A stretch of 64,000 nt of DNA, taken from assembly GCA_002632355.1 (NCBI GenBank), contig NSJJ01000009.1:92274-156273 (forward strand). The letters run 5' to 3'. Position 1 is the first letter of the stretch. Each line of letters starts with the position of its first letter. The notes under the pieces were generated by a model. That model was given only the letters and a program-made list of their open reading frames with translations. It ran no database searches and was not told where the DNA came from. Origin of the DNA: Sulfuricella denitrificans (GTDB lineage: Bacteria; Pseudomonadota; Gammaproteobacteria; Burkholderiales; Sulfuricellaceae). Of the stretch, positions 38,322 to 46,600 are shown in pieces. The position numbers were made by a program, and so were the translations under genes.

Positions 38322-39983
38322 ATGCCCCCCGAACCCTCTGCTTCGATTCCGCCCTCATCACGCAACCTGTGGTTGCTGCTGCTGGCATTCGCACTGATCT
38401 GGTTCAGCAATCTCGATTACCGCCACCTGGTCAAGCCGGATGAAGGGCGCTACGCTGAAATTCCGCGCGAAATGGTCGCCACGGGAGACTGGACCACCCC
38501 GCGCCTCAACAATATCAAGTATTTTGAAAAACCCGCCCTGCAATACTGGGCGACGGCGACGGCCTACACCCTCTTCGGAGAGCACGAGTGGACAGCCCGG
38601 TTGTGGAGCGGCCTGACCGGGTTCGCCGGTGTCCTCTTCGCCTTCTTTGCCGGGCGGCGCCTGTTTGGCGCAGATGCGGGCCTGAATGCCGCGCTGGTGC
38701 TGGGCAGCAGCCTGCTATATCTCGGCATCGGCCACATCAACACCCTCGACATGGGGGTTACCTTCTTCATGACGCTGGGGCTGTTCGGCTTCCTGCTGGC
38801 GCAGCATGATGCTGCCTCACCCCGGGAAAACCGGGTGTGGATGCACGTTACCTGGGCGGCGCTGGCCTGCTCGGTGCTGAGCAAGGGGCTGATCGGTCTG
38901 GCCTTGCCCGGCGCGGTGATGGTACTTTACACCCTGATCCAGCGTGACTGGGGTTTGTGGAAGCGCCTGCATCTGCTCTCCGGTCTGGCCTTGTTCCTGC
39001 TGATCACGGTTCCCTGGTTTGTCGCGGTCTCCATCGCCAACCCGGAATTTTTCCATTTCTTCTTCATACACGAACACTTCGAGCGTTTCCTGACCAAGGC
39101 GCACGGGCGTTTCCACCCCTGGCATTACTTTGTGCCCATCCTGCTGCTGGGCATTCTGCCCTGGCTGGTGCTGATGTTCGAATCCCTGTTCAAAGCATGG
39201 AAGAGAGAAAATACGCAACATTTCCAGGTCCGGCGTTTCCTGATGATCTGGGCTGTCTTCATCTATTTCTTCTTCAGCATTTCCAGTTCGAAACTGCCCT
39301 CCTATATCCTGCCGATTTTTCCCGCGCTGGCCCTGCTGATTGGCGACCTGCTGGCAAAACTCGAACCCCGGCAGATTTTCTGGCGCATTTTCCCGATTGT
39401 CGTTCTCGCGGCTGCCGGACTGATTCTTTCGCCGTTCAGCATACTGTTCGCCAGCGATACGGTCCCTCTTGCGCTGTATGAAAAATACCGCCTGTGGATC
39501 GTTTCGGCTGCCGCAGTCTGGCTCGTGGGCACGGCACTGGCCCTGTACCGGACCCGGCGCGGACAACTTCGCAGTGCCATGATCCTGTTCGCCTTCACCG
39601 CCCTGGTCGCATTCCAGCTGATTCTTTCTGGCCATGAAAGCCTTGCGCCCTCCAATTCCTCCAATTATCTGGCCGAGCGGATCAAGCCTCACCTCAAGCC
39701 GGGCGTGCCGTTTTACAGCGTCAACATGTACGATCAGACCCTGCCCTTTTACCTGAAGCGCACCTTCACCCTGGTGGCCTACCAGGACGAACTGGCATTC
39801 GGCCTGCAGCAGGAGCCGGAAAAATGGATTTCGGACATCCCGGCGTTTGGGCATAAATGGCGCAAGGAGCCCTATGCGCTGGCGATCATGCCGCCTGAAA
39901 CTTTCGAGCTGCTCCGCAGCCAGGGCCTGCCCATGCAGGAAATTGCACGCGATACACGCCGCGTAGTCGTGAGAACGCCATGA
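38322..39983 (+). CDS. arnT: ArnT-like glycosyltransferase (lipid A aminoarabinose transferase)
   Basis: The 553-aa membrane protein belongs to the PMT/GT83 family. The periplasmic loop motif KPDEGRYAEIPREMVATGDW with its key Asp-Glu pair and a following YFEKPALQYW are typical of ArnT. About 12 membrane segments follow. In the Arn pathway ArnT moves 4-amino-4-deoxy-L-arabinose from undecaprenyl phosphate to lipid A, giving polymyxin resistance. I use ATG 38322 rather than the TTG one codon before. The genes that follow encode the rest of the pathway. Substrate is inferred from that context. Confidence 0.85.
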   Translation: MPPEPSASIPPSSRNLWLLLLAFALIWFSNLDYRHLVKPDEGRYAEIPREMVATGDWTTPRLNNIKYFEKPALQYWATATAYTLFGEHEWTARLWSGLTGFAGVLFAFFAGRRLFGADAGLNAALVLGSSLLYLGIGHINTLDMGVTFFMTLGLFGFLLAQHDAASPRENRVWMHVTWAALACSVLSKGLIGLALPGAVMVLYTLIQRDWGLWKRLHLLSGLALFLLITVPWFVAVSIANPEFFHFFFIHEHFERFLTKAHGRFHPWHYFVPILLLGILPWLVLMFESLFKAWKRENTQHFQVRRFLMIWAVFIYFFFSISSSKLPSYILPIFPALALLIGDLLAKLEPRQIFWRIFPIVVLAAAGLILSPFSILFASDTVPLALYEKYRLWIVSAAAVWLVGTALALYRTRRGQLRSAMILFAFTALVAFQLILSGHESLAPSNSSNYLAERIKPHLKPGVPFYSVNMYDQTLPFYLKRTFTLVAYQDELAFGLQQEPEKWISDIPAFGHKWRKEPYALAIMPPETFELLRSQGLPMQEIARDTRRVVVRTP

Positions 39984-40351
39984 ACCTGCTGAGTTTTTCC
40001 CTCATCCTGACCGGCGTGCTGCTCAATGCCGCCGCGCAACTGCTGCTCAAGGCCGGCACCAATGCCGTCGGCCACTTCGAATTCAGCCGCGACAACATCC
40101 TGCCGGTGGGCTGGCAACTGGCCACAGAACCGCATATTTTTGCCGGGTTGAGCTTCTACGTGATCAGCGTGGTGGTCTGGATCATGGCCCTGTCGCGGGT
40201 GGAAGTCAGCATCGCCTATCCCATGCTTTCCATCGGCTACGTGGTCAATGCGCTCGCCGCCTGGTGGCTGTTCGGCGAGATGGTCTCCCTTACCCGGCTG
40301 GCGGGTATCGGTATCATCATCGTCGGTGTTTATGTCGTGGCGAGGAGCTAA
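39980..40351 (+). CDS. Small four-span EamA/SMR-type transporter (ArnE/ArnF-like)
   Basis: The 123-aa protein has four membrane segments of the EmrE/EamA half-size type, with AYPMLSIGYVVNALAAWWLFGE typical of ArnE/ArnF and related subunits. In E. coli, ArnE and ArnF together flip undecaprenyl-phosphate-aminoarabinose to the periplasm. Only one such gene is seen here, so it may work as a homodimer or pair with a subunit elsewhere. It overlaps arnT (ATGA) and arnB (TAATG). Confidence 0.8.
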   Translation: MNLLSFSLILTGVLLNAAAQLLLKAGTNAVGHFEFSRDNILPVGWQLATEPHIFAGLSFYVISVVVWIMALSRVEVSIAYPMLSIGYVVNALAAWWLFGEMVSLTRLAGIGIIIVGVYVVARS

Positions 40352-41475
40352 TGAGTTTTCTGCCCTTTACCCGCCCCAGCATCGACGAGGCCACCATTCA
40401 GGGCGTAGCCGAAGTCCTGCGCTCTGGCTGGATCACCAGCGGCCCCAAAGTAAAAGAATTTGAAGCCGCCCTGTCGGCCTATTTCGGCGGACGTCCGGTG
40501 CGCGCCTTCAGCTCCGGAACGGCCACGCTCGAGGTCGCGCTGCAGTTGTGCGGTATCGGGCCGGGTGACGAGGTGATCACCACGCCCATGTCGTGGGTCG
40601 CCACCGCCAACGTCATTCTGCATGTCGGCGCAAAACCGGTATTCGTCGACATTGACCCGACGACACGCAATATCGACCTCGACCGGATCGAGGCAGCCAT
40701 CACATCCGCCACCCGCGCCATCATCCCGGTAGACCTGGCCGGCCTGCCGGTGGACCGCGACCGTCTTTACGCCATTGCGGCGAAACACCATCTGCGCGTG
40801 ATCGAGGATGCTGCCCAGTCCATGGGTGCAAGCTGGCATGGCCAGCACATCGGCTCGTTCGGCGACCTGATCTCTTTCAGCTTTCACGCCAACAAGAACA
40901 TGACCACCAGCGAAGGTGGCTGCCTGGTACTGAACGACGAAGCTCAAATTCCGCTGACCGAAAAGCTGCGCCTGCAAGGCGTGGTGCGGGCGCCGGACGG
41001 CACCATGGACGTGGATGTAGCGGGCGGCAAGGCCAATCTGACCGACATCGCCGCATGCATCGGCCTGGGGCAGTTGCCGCACATTGATGGCTTCACAACA
41101 AAGCGGCGCGAACTGGTCCGGCACTATTTCGCCTGCTTCGACCGCTCGCTGGAATGTCAGTTGCCCCTGGAAAATTTCAGTGACAGCAACTGGCACATGT
41201 TCCAGATCCTGCTGCCGCTGGAGAAACTCGCCCTCAGCCGCGGAGAATTCATCGAACAGATGCGCCAGCGCGAGATCGGCGTCGGCGTTCATTACCCCGC
41301 AATGCACCTGTTCACCCTGTATCGCAATCTGGGCTTCAGGGAAGGCGACTTTCCGCACGCGGAAAAAGTGGGCCGCGAAACCGTCACCCTGCCCCTGTTT
41401 CCTGATATGAGCCTGCAGGATGTGGAAAGGGTATGCTCGGCAGTTCAGCAAATTATCGGAAGCGCGAGAAAATGA
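40351..41475 (+). CDS. arnB: UDP-4-amino-4-deoxy-L-arabinose aminotransferase
   Basis: ArnB is a PLP enzyme of the DegT/DnrJ/EryC1 family that converts UDP-4-keto-arabinose to UDP-Ara4N. I chose ATG 40351, which overlaps the preceding stop; the longer frame is a shadow in the transporter gene. The 374-aa protein has SSGTATLEVAL (54-64), the cofactor Asp in EDAAQSMGA (152-160) and the PLP-binding Lys182 in FHANKNMTTSEGG. It is complete and matches ArnB in length. Confidence 0.92.
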   Translation: MSFLPFTRPSIDEATIQGVAEVLRSGWITSGPKVKEFEAALSAYFGGRPVRAFSSGTATLEVALQLCGIGPGDEVITTPMSWVATANVILHVGAKPVFVDIDPTTRNIDLDRIEAAITSATRAIIPVDLAGLPVDRDRLYAIAAKHHLRVIEDAAQSMGASWHGQHIGSFGDLISFSFHANKNMTTSEGGCLVLNDEAQIPLTEKLRLQGVVRAPDGTMDVDVAGGKANLTDIAACIGLGQLPHIDGFTTKRRELVRHYFACFDRSLECQLPLENFSDSNWHMFQILLPLEKLALSRGEFIEQMRQREIGVGVHYPAMHLFTLYRNLGFREGDFPHAEKVGRETVTLPLFPDMSLQDVERVCSAVQQIIGSARK

Positions 41476-42410
41476 GCATACCTGACGTCTCTGTCATCAT
41501 CCCGGTCTACAACGAGGAAGAAGGTCTGCAAGCCCTGTTCGACCGGCTTTACCCGGCACTGGACAAACTCGAAACAAACTACGAAATCATCTTCATCAAC
41601 GATGGCAGCCGTGACCGCTCCGCCGCCATCCTGGGTGAACAATTCAGGCTGCGCCCCGATGTGACGCGGGTGATCCTGTTCAACGGCAATTTCGGCCAGC
41701 ACAAGGCCATCATGGCCGGCTTCGAGCACTCCAGAGGCAAGAAGATTGTCACGCTCGATGCCGACCTGCAGAACCCGCCCGAGGATATCGGCAATCTGCT
41801 GGCCAAGATGGACGAGGGCTACGACTATGTCGGCTCCATCCGCCGCCAGCGCAGCGACAGCGCCTGGCGCCATGTCGCATCCCGCGCCATGAACCAGTTG
41901 CGCGAACGCATCACCCATATCAAGATGACCGACCAGGGATGCATGCTGCGTGCCTACAGCCGTGACATCATCGACACCATCAATCAGTGCAACGAGGTCA
42001 ACACCTTCATCCCCGCCCTGGCTTACAGCTTTGCACGCAACCCGACAGAAATCGTCGTGGGGCACGAAGAACGTGCAGCCGGAGAATCGAAATACTCGAT
42101 TTACAGCCTGATACGCCTCAATTTTGATCTCATGACTGGTTTTTCACTTGTCCCCCTGCAGATGTTTTCCATGGCAGGGATCGTGGTTTCCCTGCTCTCT
42201 GCTTTGTTCTTTATTCTGCTAGTGGTGCGTCGGCTGTGGATCGGCCCGGAAGCGGAAGGCCTGTTCACCCTGTTCGCGCTGGTCTTTTTCCTCATCGGCA
42301 TCGCCCTGTTCGGCATCGGCCTGCTGGGTGAATACGTGGGCCGGATCTATCAGGAAGTGCGTCATCGTCCGCGCTACCTGATTCAGGCGATTCTGGAAAA
42401 ATCCGAATGA
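41472..42410 (+). CDS. arnC: Undecaprenyl-phosphate 4-deoxy-4-formamido-L-arabinose transferase
   Basis: ArnC is a GT2 glycosyltransferase that attaches formylated aminoarabinose to undecaprenyl phosphate. ATG 41472 overlaps the arnB stop (ATGA). The 312-aa protein has SVIIPVYNEEEGL, the DxD-type motif TLDADLQNPPED, and two C-terminal membrane segments (about 235-300). The segment VGHEERAAGESKYS is typical of the ArnC/DPM family. The position between arnB and arnA decides for ArnC over other GT2 enzymes. Confidence 0.92.
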   Translation: MSIPDVSVIIPVYNEEEGLQALFDRLYPALDKLETNYEIIFINDGSRDRSAAILGEQFRLRPDVTRVILFNGNFGQHKAIMAGFEHSRGKKIVTLDADLQNPPEDIGNLLAKMDEGYDYVGSIRRQRSDSAWRHVASRAMNQLRERITHIKMTDQGCMLRAYSRDIIDTINQCNEVNTFIPALAYSFARNPTEIVVGHEERAAGESKYSIYSLIRLNFDLMTGFSLVPLQMFSMAGIVVSLLSALFFILLVVRRLWIGPEAEGLFTLFALVFFLIGIALFGIGLLGEYVGRIYQEVRHRPRYLIQAILEKSE

Positions 42411-43336
42411 TCCGGGCCGTGGTTTTCGCCTACCACAACGTCGGCGTGCGCTGCCTTTCGGTGCTGCTTGCCCATGGCATCGAGGTGCCGCTGGTCGTGA
42501 CGCACAGCGACAACCCGTCCGAAAACATCTGGTTTGAAAGTGTGGCGGAACTCGCCGCCCTGCACGATATTCCGGTGATCATGCCGGAAGACCCGAATCA
42601 GCCGGAAGTGGTCGATCAAATCCGTTCATTGCAGCCGGACTTCCTGTTTTCCTTTTACTACCGCAACATGCTAAGGAAGGAAATACTCGACCTGCCGGAG
42701 CGCGGCGCCTACAACATGCACGGCTCCCTGCTTCCAAAATATCGCGGCCGGGTTCCCGTCAACTGGGCGATCATCCGCGGCGAACAGGAAACCGGCGCCA
42801 CCCTGCACGTCATGAACGAGAAGCCGGACAATGGCGCCATCGTGGACCAGCAGGCCGTTCCTATCCTGCCCGACGACACCGCGCTGGAAATCTTTCACAA
42901 GGTCACCTGCGCAGCCGAGATCACACTTTCACGCTGCCTGCCCGGACTGGTCGATGGCAGCGCCAGCCTGAAGGCGCAGGATCTGTCGCAGGGTGGCTAT
43001 TTTGGCGGGCGGCGCCCGGAAGATGGTAAAATCCGCTGGCTTGATACGGCGCGGTCCATTCACGATCTGGTGCGCGCTGTTGCCCCGCCCTACCCGGGCG
43101 CTTATACGAGGCTTGCCGGAAAGCCGATGCGCGTGCTGCGGACCCTACTGGCCCCGGCACGGATCGGGCACAGTGCTGTGCCATCCTTTTATTGTGAAAA
43201 AGGCCGTTGTCACGCCGATTGTGGTGATGGCGGCGTATTGCGGGTACTGTCGTTCGAGCTGGATGGCCAGCCCCTGACGCCGGAACAGTTTACGGAACGC
43301 TTTGGCGAAACACCATTGCCGTTCGAAGATTATTGA
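42407..43336 (+). CDS. UDP-Ara4N formyltransferase (ArnA N-terminal domain as a separate protein)
   Basis: This 309-aa protein equals the formyltransferase half of E. coli ArnA. The catalytic triad is visible: Asn103 and His105 in NMHGSLLPKYRG and Asp141 in PDNGAIV. It formylates UDP-Ara4N using 10-formyltetrahydrofolate, an obligatory step before ArnC. It overlaps arnC by ATGA. The decarboxylase half is a separate downstream gene, so the usual fused ArnA is split here, 15 bases apart. Confidence 0.92.
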   Translation: MIRAVVFAYHNVGVRCLSVLLAHGIEVPLVVTHSDNPSENIWFESVAELAALHDIPVIMPEDPNQPEVVDQIRSLQPDFLFSFYYRNMLRKEILDLPERGAYNMHGSLLPKYRGRVPVNWAIIRGEQETGATLHVMNEKPDNGAIVDQQAVPILPDDTALEIFHKVTCAAEITLSRCLPGLVDGSASLKAQDLSQGGYFGGRRPEDGKIRWLDTARSIHDLVRAVAPPYPGAYTRLAGKPMRVLRTLLAPARIGHSAVPSFYCEKGRCHADCGDGGVLRVLSFELDGQPLTPEQFTERFGETPLPFEDY

Positions 43337-43351
43337 ATTGAAAGGAAAATA

Positions 43352-44395
43352 ATGAAAAAGGTCCTGATTCTTGGCGTGAACGGCTTTATCGGCCACCATC
43401 TGTCAAAACGCATCCTGGAAACTACCGACTGGGAAGTTTACGGCATGGACATGTACAGCGAGCGCGTGTCCGACCTGATGGACAACCCGCGCTTCAATTT
43501 CTTCGAGGGCGACATCACCATCAACAAGGAATGGATCGAGTACCACGTCAAGAAGTGTGACGTCATCCTGCCGCTGGTTGCCATCGCCACTCCAGCGACC
43601 TACGTCAAGGAACCACTCAAGGTCTTCGAGCTGGACTTCGAAGCCAACCTGCCGATCGTGCGCCAGTGCGTCCAGTACGGCAAGCATCTGATCTTCCCCT
43701 CCACTTCCGAAGTCTATGGCATGTGCCGCGACGAAGAATTCGATCCGGAAAATTCAGAACTGATTCTGGGACCGATCAACAAGCCGCGCTGGATCTATTC
43801 CTGCTCCAAGCAGTTGATGGACCGGGTGATCTTCGCCTACGCCATGAAGACCGAATTCAACTTCACCCTGTTCCGCCCTTTCAACTGGATCGGCGCCGGC
43901 CTGGACAACATCAACACTGCCAAGGAAGGCAGCTCGCGCGTGATCACCCAGTTCCTCGGCCATATCGTGCGCGGCGAGGATATCAAGCTGGTAGACGGCG
44001 GCACTGCCAAGCGTTCCTACACCTATGCCTCGGACGGCATCGATGCGCTGATGAAGATCATCGAGAACAAGGATGGCGTGGCCACCGGCAAGATCTACAA
44101 CATCGGCAACCCGTCCAACAACTATTCCGTGAAGGAACTGGCGAAGATGATGCTGGATCTTTCGATGGAATACCCGGAATACAGGGACAGCGCGAAAAAA
44201 GTGAAAATGCTTGAAGTGACCTCAGCCGACTATTATGGCAAAGGCTACCAGGACGTGCAGAATCGCGTACCGAAAATCGCGAACACCATGAGCGAGCTGG
44301 GCTGGAAACCCCAGGTCACCATGGCCGATGCCCTGCGCAATATTTTCGATGCCTACCGTGGCCAGGTAGCCGAAGCGCGCAAACTGATGGATTGA
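43352..44395 (+). CDS. UDP-glucuronate decarboxylase (ArnA C-terminal domain as a separate protein)
   Basis: This 347-aa SDR protein equals the dehydrogenase/decarboxylase half of ArnA, making UDP-4-keto-pentose from UDP-glucuronate. The NAD-binding GVNGFIG is at residues 8-14. Catalytic residues match ArnA: Thr118 and Glu120 in STSEVYG, Tyr149 and Lys153 in YSCSK, and Arg305 in DVQNRVPKI. A clear ribosome-binding site (AAAGGAAA) precedes ATG 43352, so it is translated separately from the formyltransferase. Confidence 0.93.
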   Translation: MKKVLILGVNGFIGHHLSKRILETTDWEVYGMDMYSERVSDLMDNPRFNFFEGDITINKEWIEYHVKKCDVILPLVAIATPATYVKEPLKVFELDFEANLPIVRQCVQYGKHLIFPSTSEVYGMCRDEEFDPENSELILGPINKPRWIYSCSKQLMDRVIFAYAMKTEFNFTLFRPFNWIGAGLDNINTAKEGSSRVITQFLGHIVRGEDIKLVDGGTAKRSYTYASDGIDALMKIIENKDGVATGKIYNIGNPSNNYSVKELAKMMLDLSMEYPEYRDSAKKVKMLEVTSADYYGKGYQDVQNRVPKIANTMSELGWKPQVTMADALRNIFDAYRGQVAEARKLMD

Positions 44396-44422
44396 TCGTT
44401 CGGCACCAAAGCACGCAGGACT

Positions 44423-44553
44423 GAACCCCCTCTAACTCCCCCTTGTCAGGGGGAGAACTTGAACCCGCCTTACCAGTCTGCCCTCTTCTGAAGCGGGGTA
44501 AGCTGGCAATCCGCGTAGCGGATGCTCGCACAAGGGGAGGCTGAGATGGGTTT
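44423..44553. repeat. Intergenic palindromic element (MITE-like candidate)
   Basis: The gap between the arn genes and the hydrolase holds a GC-rich hairpin, CTCCCCC (44436-44442) with GGGGGAG (44449-44455). A longer-range inverted repeat pairs CTCCCCCTTGT (44436-44446) with ACAAGGGGAGG (44530-44540). The outer flanks are also similar in inverse orientation. This looks like a small non-coding repeat family, but only one copy is in the window. Confidence 0.4.
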
Positions 44554-44587
44554 AATTGAGAAATTCGGGCTCCAGTCACGAGTCAAT

Positions 44588-45517
44588 TCAGAAACTGGAC
44601 TGCTCGATCTCAAGGTAGGTACGACTGACGTTGCTGCCGATATTGGCATCAAACCCTTCCAGCTTTTTCCATTCTCGCACATCCAGCGTCTTGCGCGTTT
44701 CGCTGTCGCTCAGCCCCTTCTTGTAACCGGCTTCAATGCCAGCATAGAACGCTGCCATCTGGCGCTGCAGACGGCTTACATCCTGCAACTGCATCAGGGG
44801 CCCATGTCCGGGCACAATGGTACTGGCATCAAAGGCCTGGACCTGTTCCAGCGTTTCAGCCCAGTTTTTCACGCTGGCATCGCGCATCACGGGAATGGTG
44901 CGGTTGACGAGGATATCGCCACCCACCAGGATTTTATCGTCAGGCATATAAACCATCATGTCGCCGACCGTATGGGAGCCCTTGGGCACCCAGAATACCA
45001 GCTTCACGCCTTGAATCGTGCGTTCGACACGGGAATTCTCGCCTGCGAATGTAACGGAGGCCGGGATGGGGCGGGTGTTCGGCAATTTATGCCCGATCAG
45101 GCTCTCCATCAAGGCCACCCATTCATCCCCGGTCTTGTTCACCATGTCGCGGCAAATTTCTGAGCTGATAATTTCGGCCTGACCAAAGACGATGTTTCCC
45201 AAGACGTGATCACCATGGTGGTGTGTGTTGATAACATGCGTCACGGGTTTTGTAGTCAGCTTCCTGATTGCGTTGGCAAGATGCTTGCCGACCTCGTCTG
45301 AAGCACCGCTGTCGATCAGAATAACGCCCTGCTCTCCGATGATTACCGTGCTGTTCACCATATAACCCTGATTGTGCACGCTTGGCTGTCCCATGGGGCC
45401 GAGCAGCGCATAAACGCGCTCATTGATTTTGACCGCTTTGGACTGAGGCATGGCAGGGGCGGCTCCTGCCATGCCATTAATCAGAATTAAAATAACGATA
45501 GTAATCAGTCTTTTCAT
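44588..45517 (-). CDS. Secreted MBL-fold metallo-hydrolase
   Basis: The 309-aa protein has a signal peptide (about residues 1-20) and the metallo-beta-lactamase fold. The zinc motif is His99, His101, Asp103 and His104 in NTHHHGDHVLGN; GSHTVGDMMVY supplies the next ligand, and VPGHGP the last. This group resembles SoxH-like or quinoprotein-relay hydrolases found in sulfur-oxidising and methylotrophic bacteria. The substrate is unknown. True beta-lactamase activity is unlikely on this evidence. Confidence 0.86.
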   Translation of the reverse strand: MKRLITIVILILINGMAGAAPAMPQSKAVKINERVYALLGPMGQPSVHNQGYMVNSTVIIGEQGVILIDSGASDEVGKHLANAIRKLTTKPVTHVINTHHHGDHVLGNIVFGQAEIISSEICRDMVNKTGDEWVALMESLIGHKLPNTRPIPASVTFAGENSRVERTIQGVKLVFWVPKGSHTVGDMMVYMPDDKILVGGDILVNRTIPVMRDASVKNWAETLEQVQAFDASTIVPGHGPLMQLQDVSRLQRQMAAFYAGIEAGYKKGLSDSETRKTLDVREWKKLEGFDANIGSNVSRTYLEIEQSSF

Positions 45518-45609
45518 GTTTATTCCTTATGTATTACATTGAATATTTCAGGCGAATCCAGCAGCCTGTTAAAATCAACGCACGATTTTTCGCAGCGAGA
45601 ACGCCCCCA

Positions 45610-46515
45610 ATGCAACATCCTGCCAGCATAGCCGATTTGTGGTCCGTCATCGACGCCGGAATTTCTCAATCAACGGAACGGCCATTTTTGTCAGAGACAC
45701 ATCTCCCGCTCGGTGGCGGCTGCATTAATGCCACCTACCGCTTCGCTGGCGGCGGGATGGATTATTTTGTCAAAATCAACATTCCTGCAAGGGAGGCGAT
45801 GTTTGCAGCGGAAGCTGCGGGTTTGCAGGAAATCCGCGATAGCCACGCAATTCAGGCCCCTGCACCCATTTGCCACGGCGCCACTGAACAGGCCTCCTAC
45901 CTGGTGCTGGAGTTTCTCGATCTGGCCCCGTGCCGCGAAACAACAGGCGAACAATTGGGCAGGCAACTGGCAGGCATGCACGCCCATACCGCAGCACAGT
46001 TCGGCTGGCGCATCGACAACACGATCGGCTCCACGCCGCAGAGCAATACGCCCCATCCTGACTGGATCAGTTTCTGGCGCGAAGAACGGCTCGAATATCA
46101 ACTCAGGCTGGCATCGCAGAACGGCATTGATGGCAAGCTGAAGAAAAATGGAGCATGTTTGCTGGACCGGATCGAACAGTTTTTTCCCGGATATGCGCCT
46201 CTGCCCGCTTTGTTGCATGGAGACCTGTGGAACGGCAACTGCGCTGCGCTCGCTCATGGCGAGCCGGTTATTTTTGACCCGGCGGTTTACTATGGCGACC
46301 GCGAAACCGATCTTGCCATGAGTGAACTGTTCGGCGGCTTTTCCCCACGCTTTTACGCGGCCTATGGTGAAGTCTATCCCATTGATCCCGGATATAAAAT
46401 ACGTAAAATCCTGTATAACCTGTACCACATCCTGAACCATGCCAATCTCTTTGGCGGGAGCTATGTCGAACAGGCCAGCCGCATGCTGGAACAGCTGTTA
46501 AGTGAGGTACGCTGA
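45610..46515 (+). CDS. Fructosamine kinase family protein
   Basis: I chose ATG 45610 (MQHPASIADLWSVID); the frame extends upstream but without family similarity. The 301-aa protein has the kinase-like fold with LPLGGGCINATYRF near the start, ALLHGDLWNGNCA as catalytic loop and IFDPAVYYGDRETDLAM as metal site, all typical of fructosamine-3-kinase-related proteins. These phosphorylate protein-bound ketoamines to trigger deglycation, or other substrates in bacteria. Divergent from the MBL gene. Confidence 0.88.
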   Translation: MQHPASIADLWSVIDAGISQSTERPFLSETHLPLGGGCINATYRFAGGGMDYFVKINIPAREAMFAAEAAGLQEIRDSHAIQAPAPICHGATEQASYLVLEFLDLAPCRETTGEQLGRQLAGMHAHTAAQFGWRIDNTIGSTPQSNTPHPDWISFWREERLEYQLRLASQNGIDGKLKKNGACLLDRIEQFFPGYAPLPALLHGDLWNGNCAALAHGEPVIFDPAVYYGDRETDLAMSELFGGFSPRFYAAYGEVYPIDPGYKIRKILYNLYHILNHANLFGGSYVEQASRMLEQLLSEVR

Positions 46516-46540
46516 CACGCCGGGCCAAGACAGTGTTTCG

Positions 46541-46573
46541 TGTTTCATGGTATAAAGCCTAACCCATGAAACA
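46541..46573. promoter_or_regulatory. Inverted repeat around a -10-like box upstream of lplT
   Basis: TGTTTCATGG (46541-46550) and CCATGAAACA (46564-46573) form a perfect 10-bp inverted repeat. Between them lies TATAAA (46551-46556). The right arm also contains the ATG of an 11-codon frame (46566-46601) whose stop overlaps the lplT start. This could be an operator or a leader hairpin that controls translation. Confidence 0.35.
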
Positions 46574-46600
46574 AGCCGCAACCTCTCGACTGCCGCGCTG

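Noticed and set aside
38817..41451. Long minus-strand frames opposite arnT and arnB
   Set aside because: They mirror well-supported genes and have no motifs or ribosome-binding sites.
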